64,000 nt of DNA from the NCBI GenBank assembly GCA_030374765.1, contig JARGXX010000062.1, forward strand, positions 1 through 64,000, written 5' to 3'. The stretch comes from Agarophyton chilense (taxonomy: Eukaryota > Rhodophyta > Florideophyceae > Gracilariales > Gracilariaceae). The translations under genes and the position numbers were made by a program. Under the pieces are notes generated by a model that saw only the letters and a list, made by a program, of their open reading frames with translations, was not told the origin of the DNA and did no database searches. Shown here piece by piece: positions 63,978-64,000 of the stretch. Each line of letters begins with the position of its first letter. Position 1 is the stretch's first letter.

Positions 63978-64000
63978 GCCAACGTCATGGCGCGAAGCGT

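Noticed and set aside
1-64000. The whole window as a trivial palindromic sequencing artefact
   Set aside because: The copies differ by substitutions, a 43-bp deletion, homopolymer lengths, a 5.2-kb insertion with target duplication and the orientation of L. A mirrored single read would not show these. A mis-join of real copies remains possible.
1-64000. CRISPR arrays, rRNA, tRNA genes or telomeric repeats
   Set aside because: None seen on either strand; the tRNA-like match at 37265 is a primer-binding site only.

Overview
The window looks like eukaryotic nuclear DNA. It carries TATA-box promoters, LTR retrotransposons, PIF/Harbinger-type DNA transposons, an alpha-carbonic anhydrase, a mitochondrial-type uS15 relic and an SPFH (stomatin/prohibitin-like) gene, with no operons or ribosome binding sites. 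The mix of Ty1/copia elements with a DUF6818-like Myb/SANT protein and intron-poor genes would fit an alga, perhaps a red alga. That assignment is inference. Living genes are few; most of the window is transposon remains.

The main feature is the layout. A unit of about 24.8 kb occurs once whole, once whole with an extra 5.2 kb insertion, and twice in part, in different orientations. It has three parts: X (about 21.5 kb of unique sequence), A (a 1.06-kb arm present at both ends of X in inverted orientation) and L (a 1.09-kb non-palindromic spacer between neighbouring A arms). The order is: X reversed, partial (1-6034); A-L(+)-A (6035-9259); X forward (9260-30800); A-L(+)-A (30801-34014); X reversed (34015-60764); A-L(-)-A (60765-63977); then the start of another X in the same orientation as the preceding one. 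Each A arm carries one intact 136-codon gene for a small acidic protein with four calcium-loop-like repeats, transcribed from a TATA box at the edge of L. L is therefore a bidirectional promoter region, and the window holds six identical copies of the protein.

X, read from 9260 to 30800, contains: a decayed Ty1/copia element carrying a 0.6-kb foreign segment; a decayed PIF/Harbinger-like transposase; a 2.86-kb TIR transposon (17-bp TIRs, AGT target duplication) with a transposase pseudogene and a frameshifted Myb/SANT-DUF6818-like gene; a uS15-type ribosomal protein pseudogene; about 3 kb of unassigned DNA; a Ty3/gypsy-like LTR, primer-binding site and gag remnant; another decayed DDE transposase; an alpha-carbonic anhydrase pseudogene; an uncharacterised ORF; a second carbonic anhydrase fragment; and the SPFH gene. 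Nearly all lesions are shared by the copies, so decay came before duplication.

Differences between copies show they are separate molecules or loci and not one read mirrored. A full-length, almost pristine copia element (36889-42132, 376-bp LTRs with one mismatch, 5-bp target duplication) sits in only one copy of the carbonic anhydrase pseudogene, and the other copy gives the empty site. The SPFH gene is intact at 29825-30685 but has a 43-bp deletion in the mirror copy. Marker combinations in the A arms show that recombination within A has flipped X or L, as in genomes that isomerise through inverted repeats. A mis-assembly built from genuinely divergent copies cannot be excluded from sequence alone.
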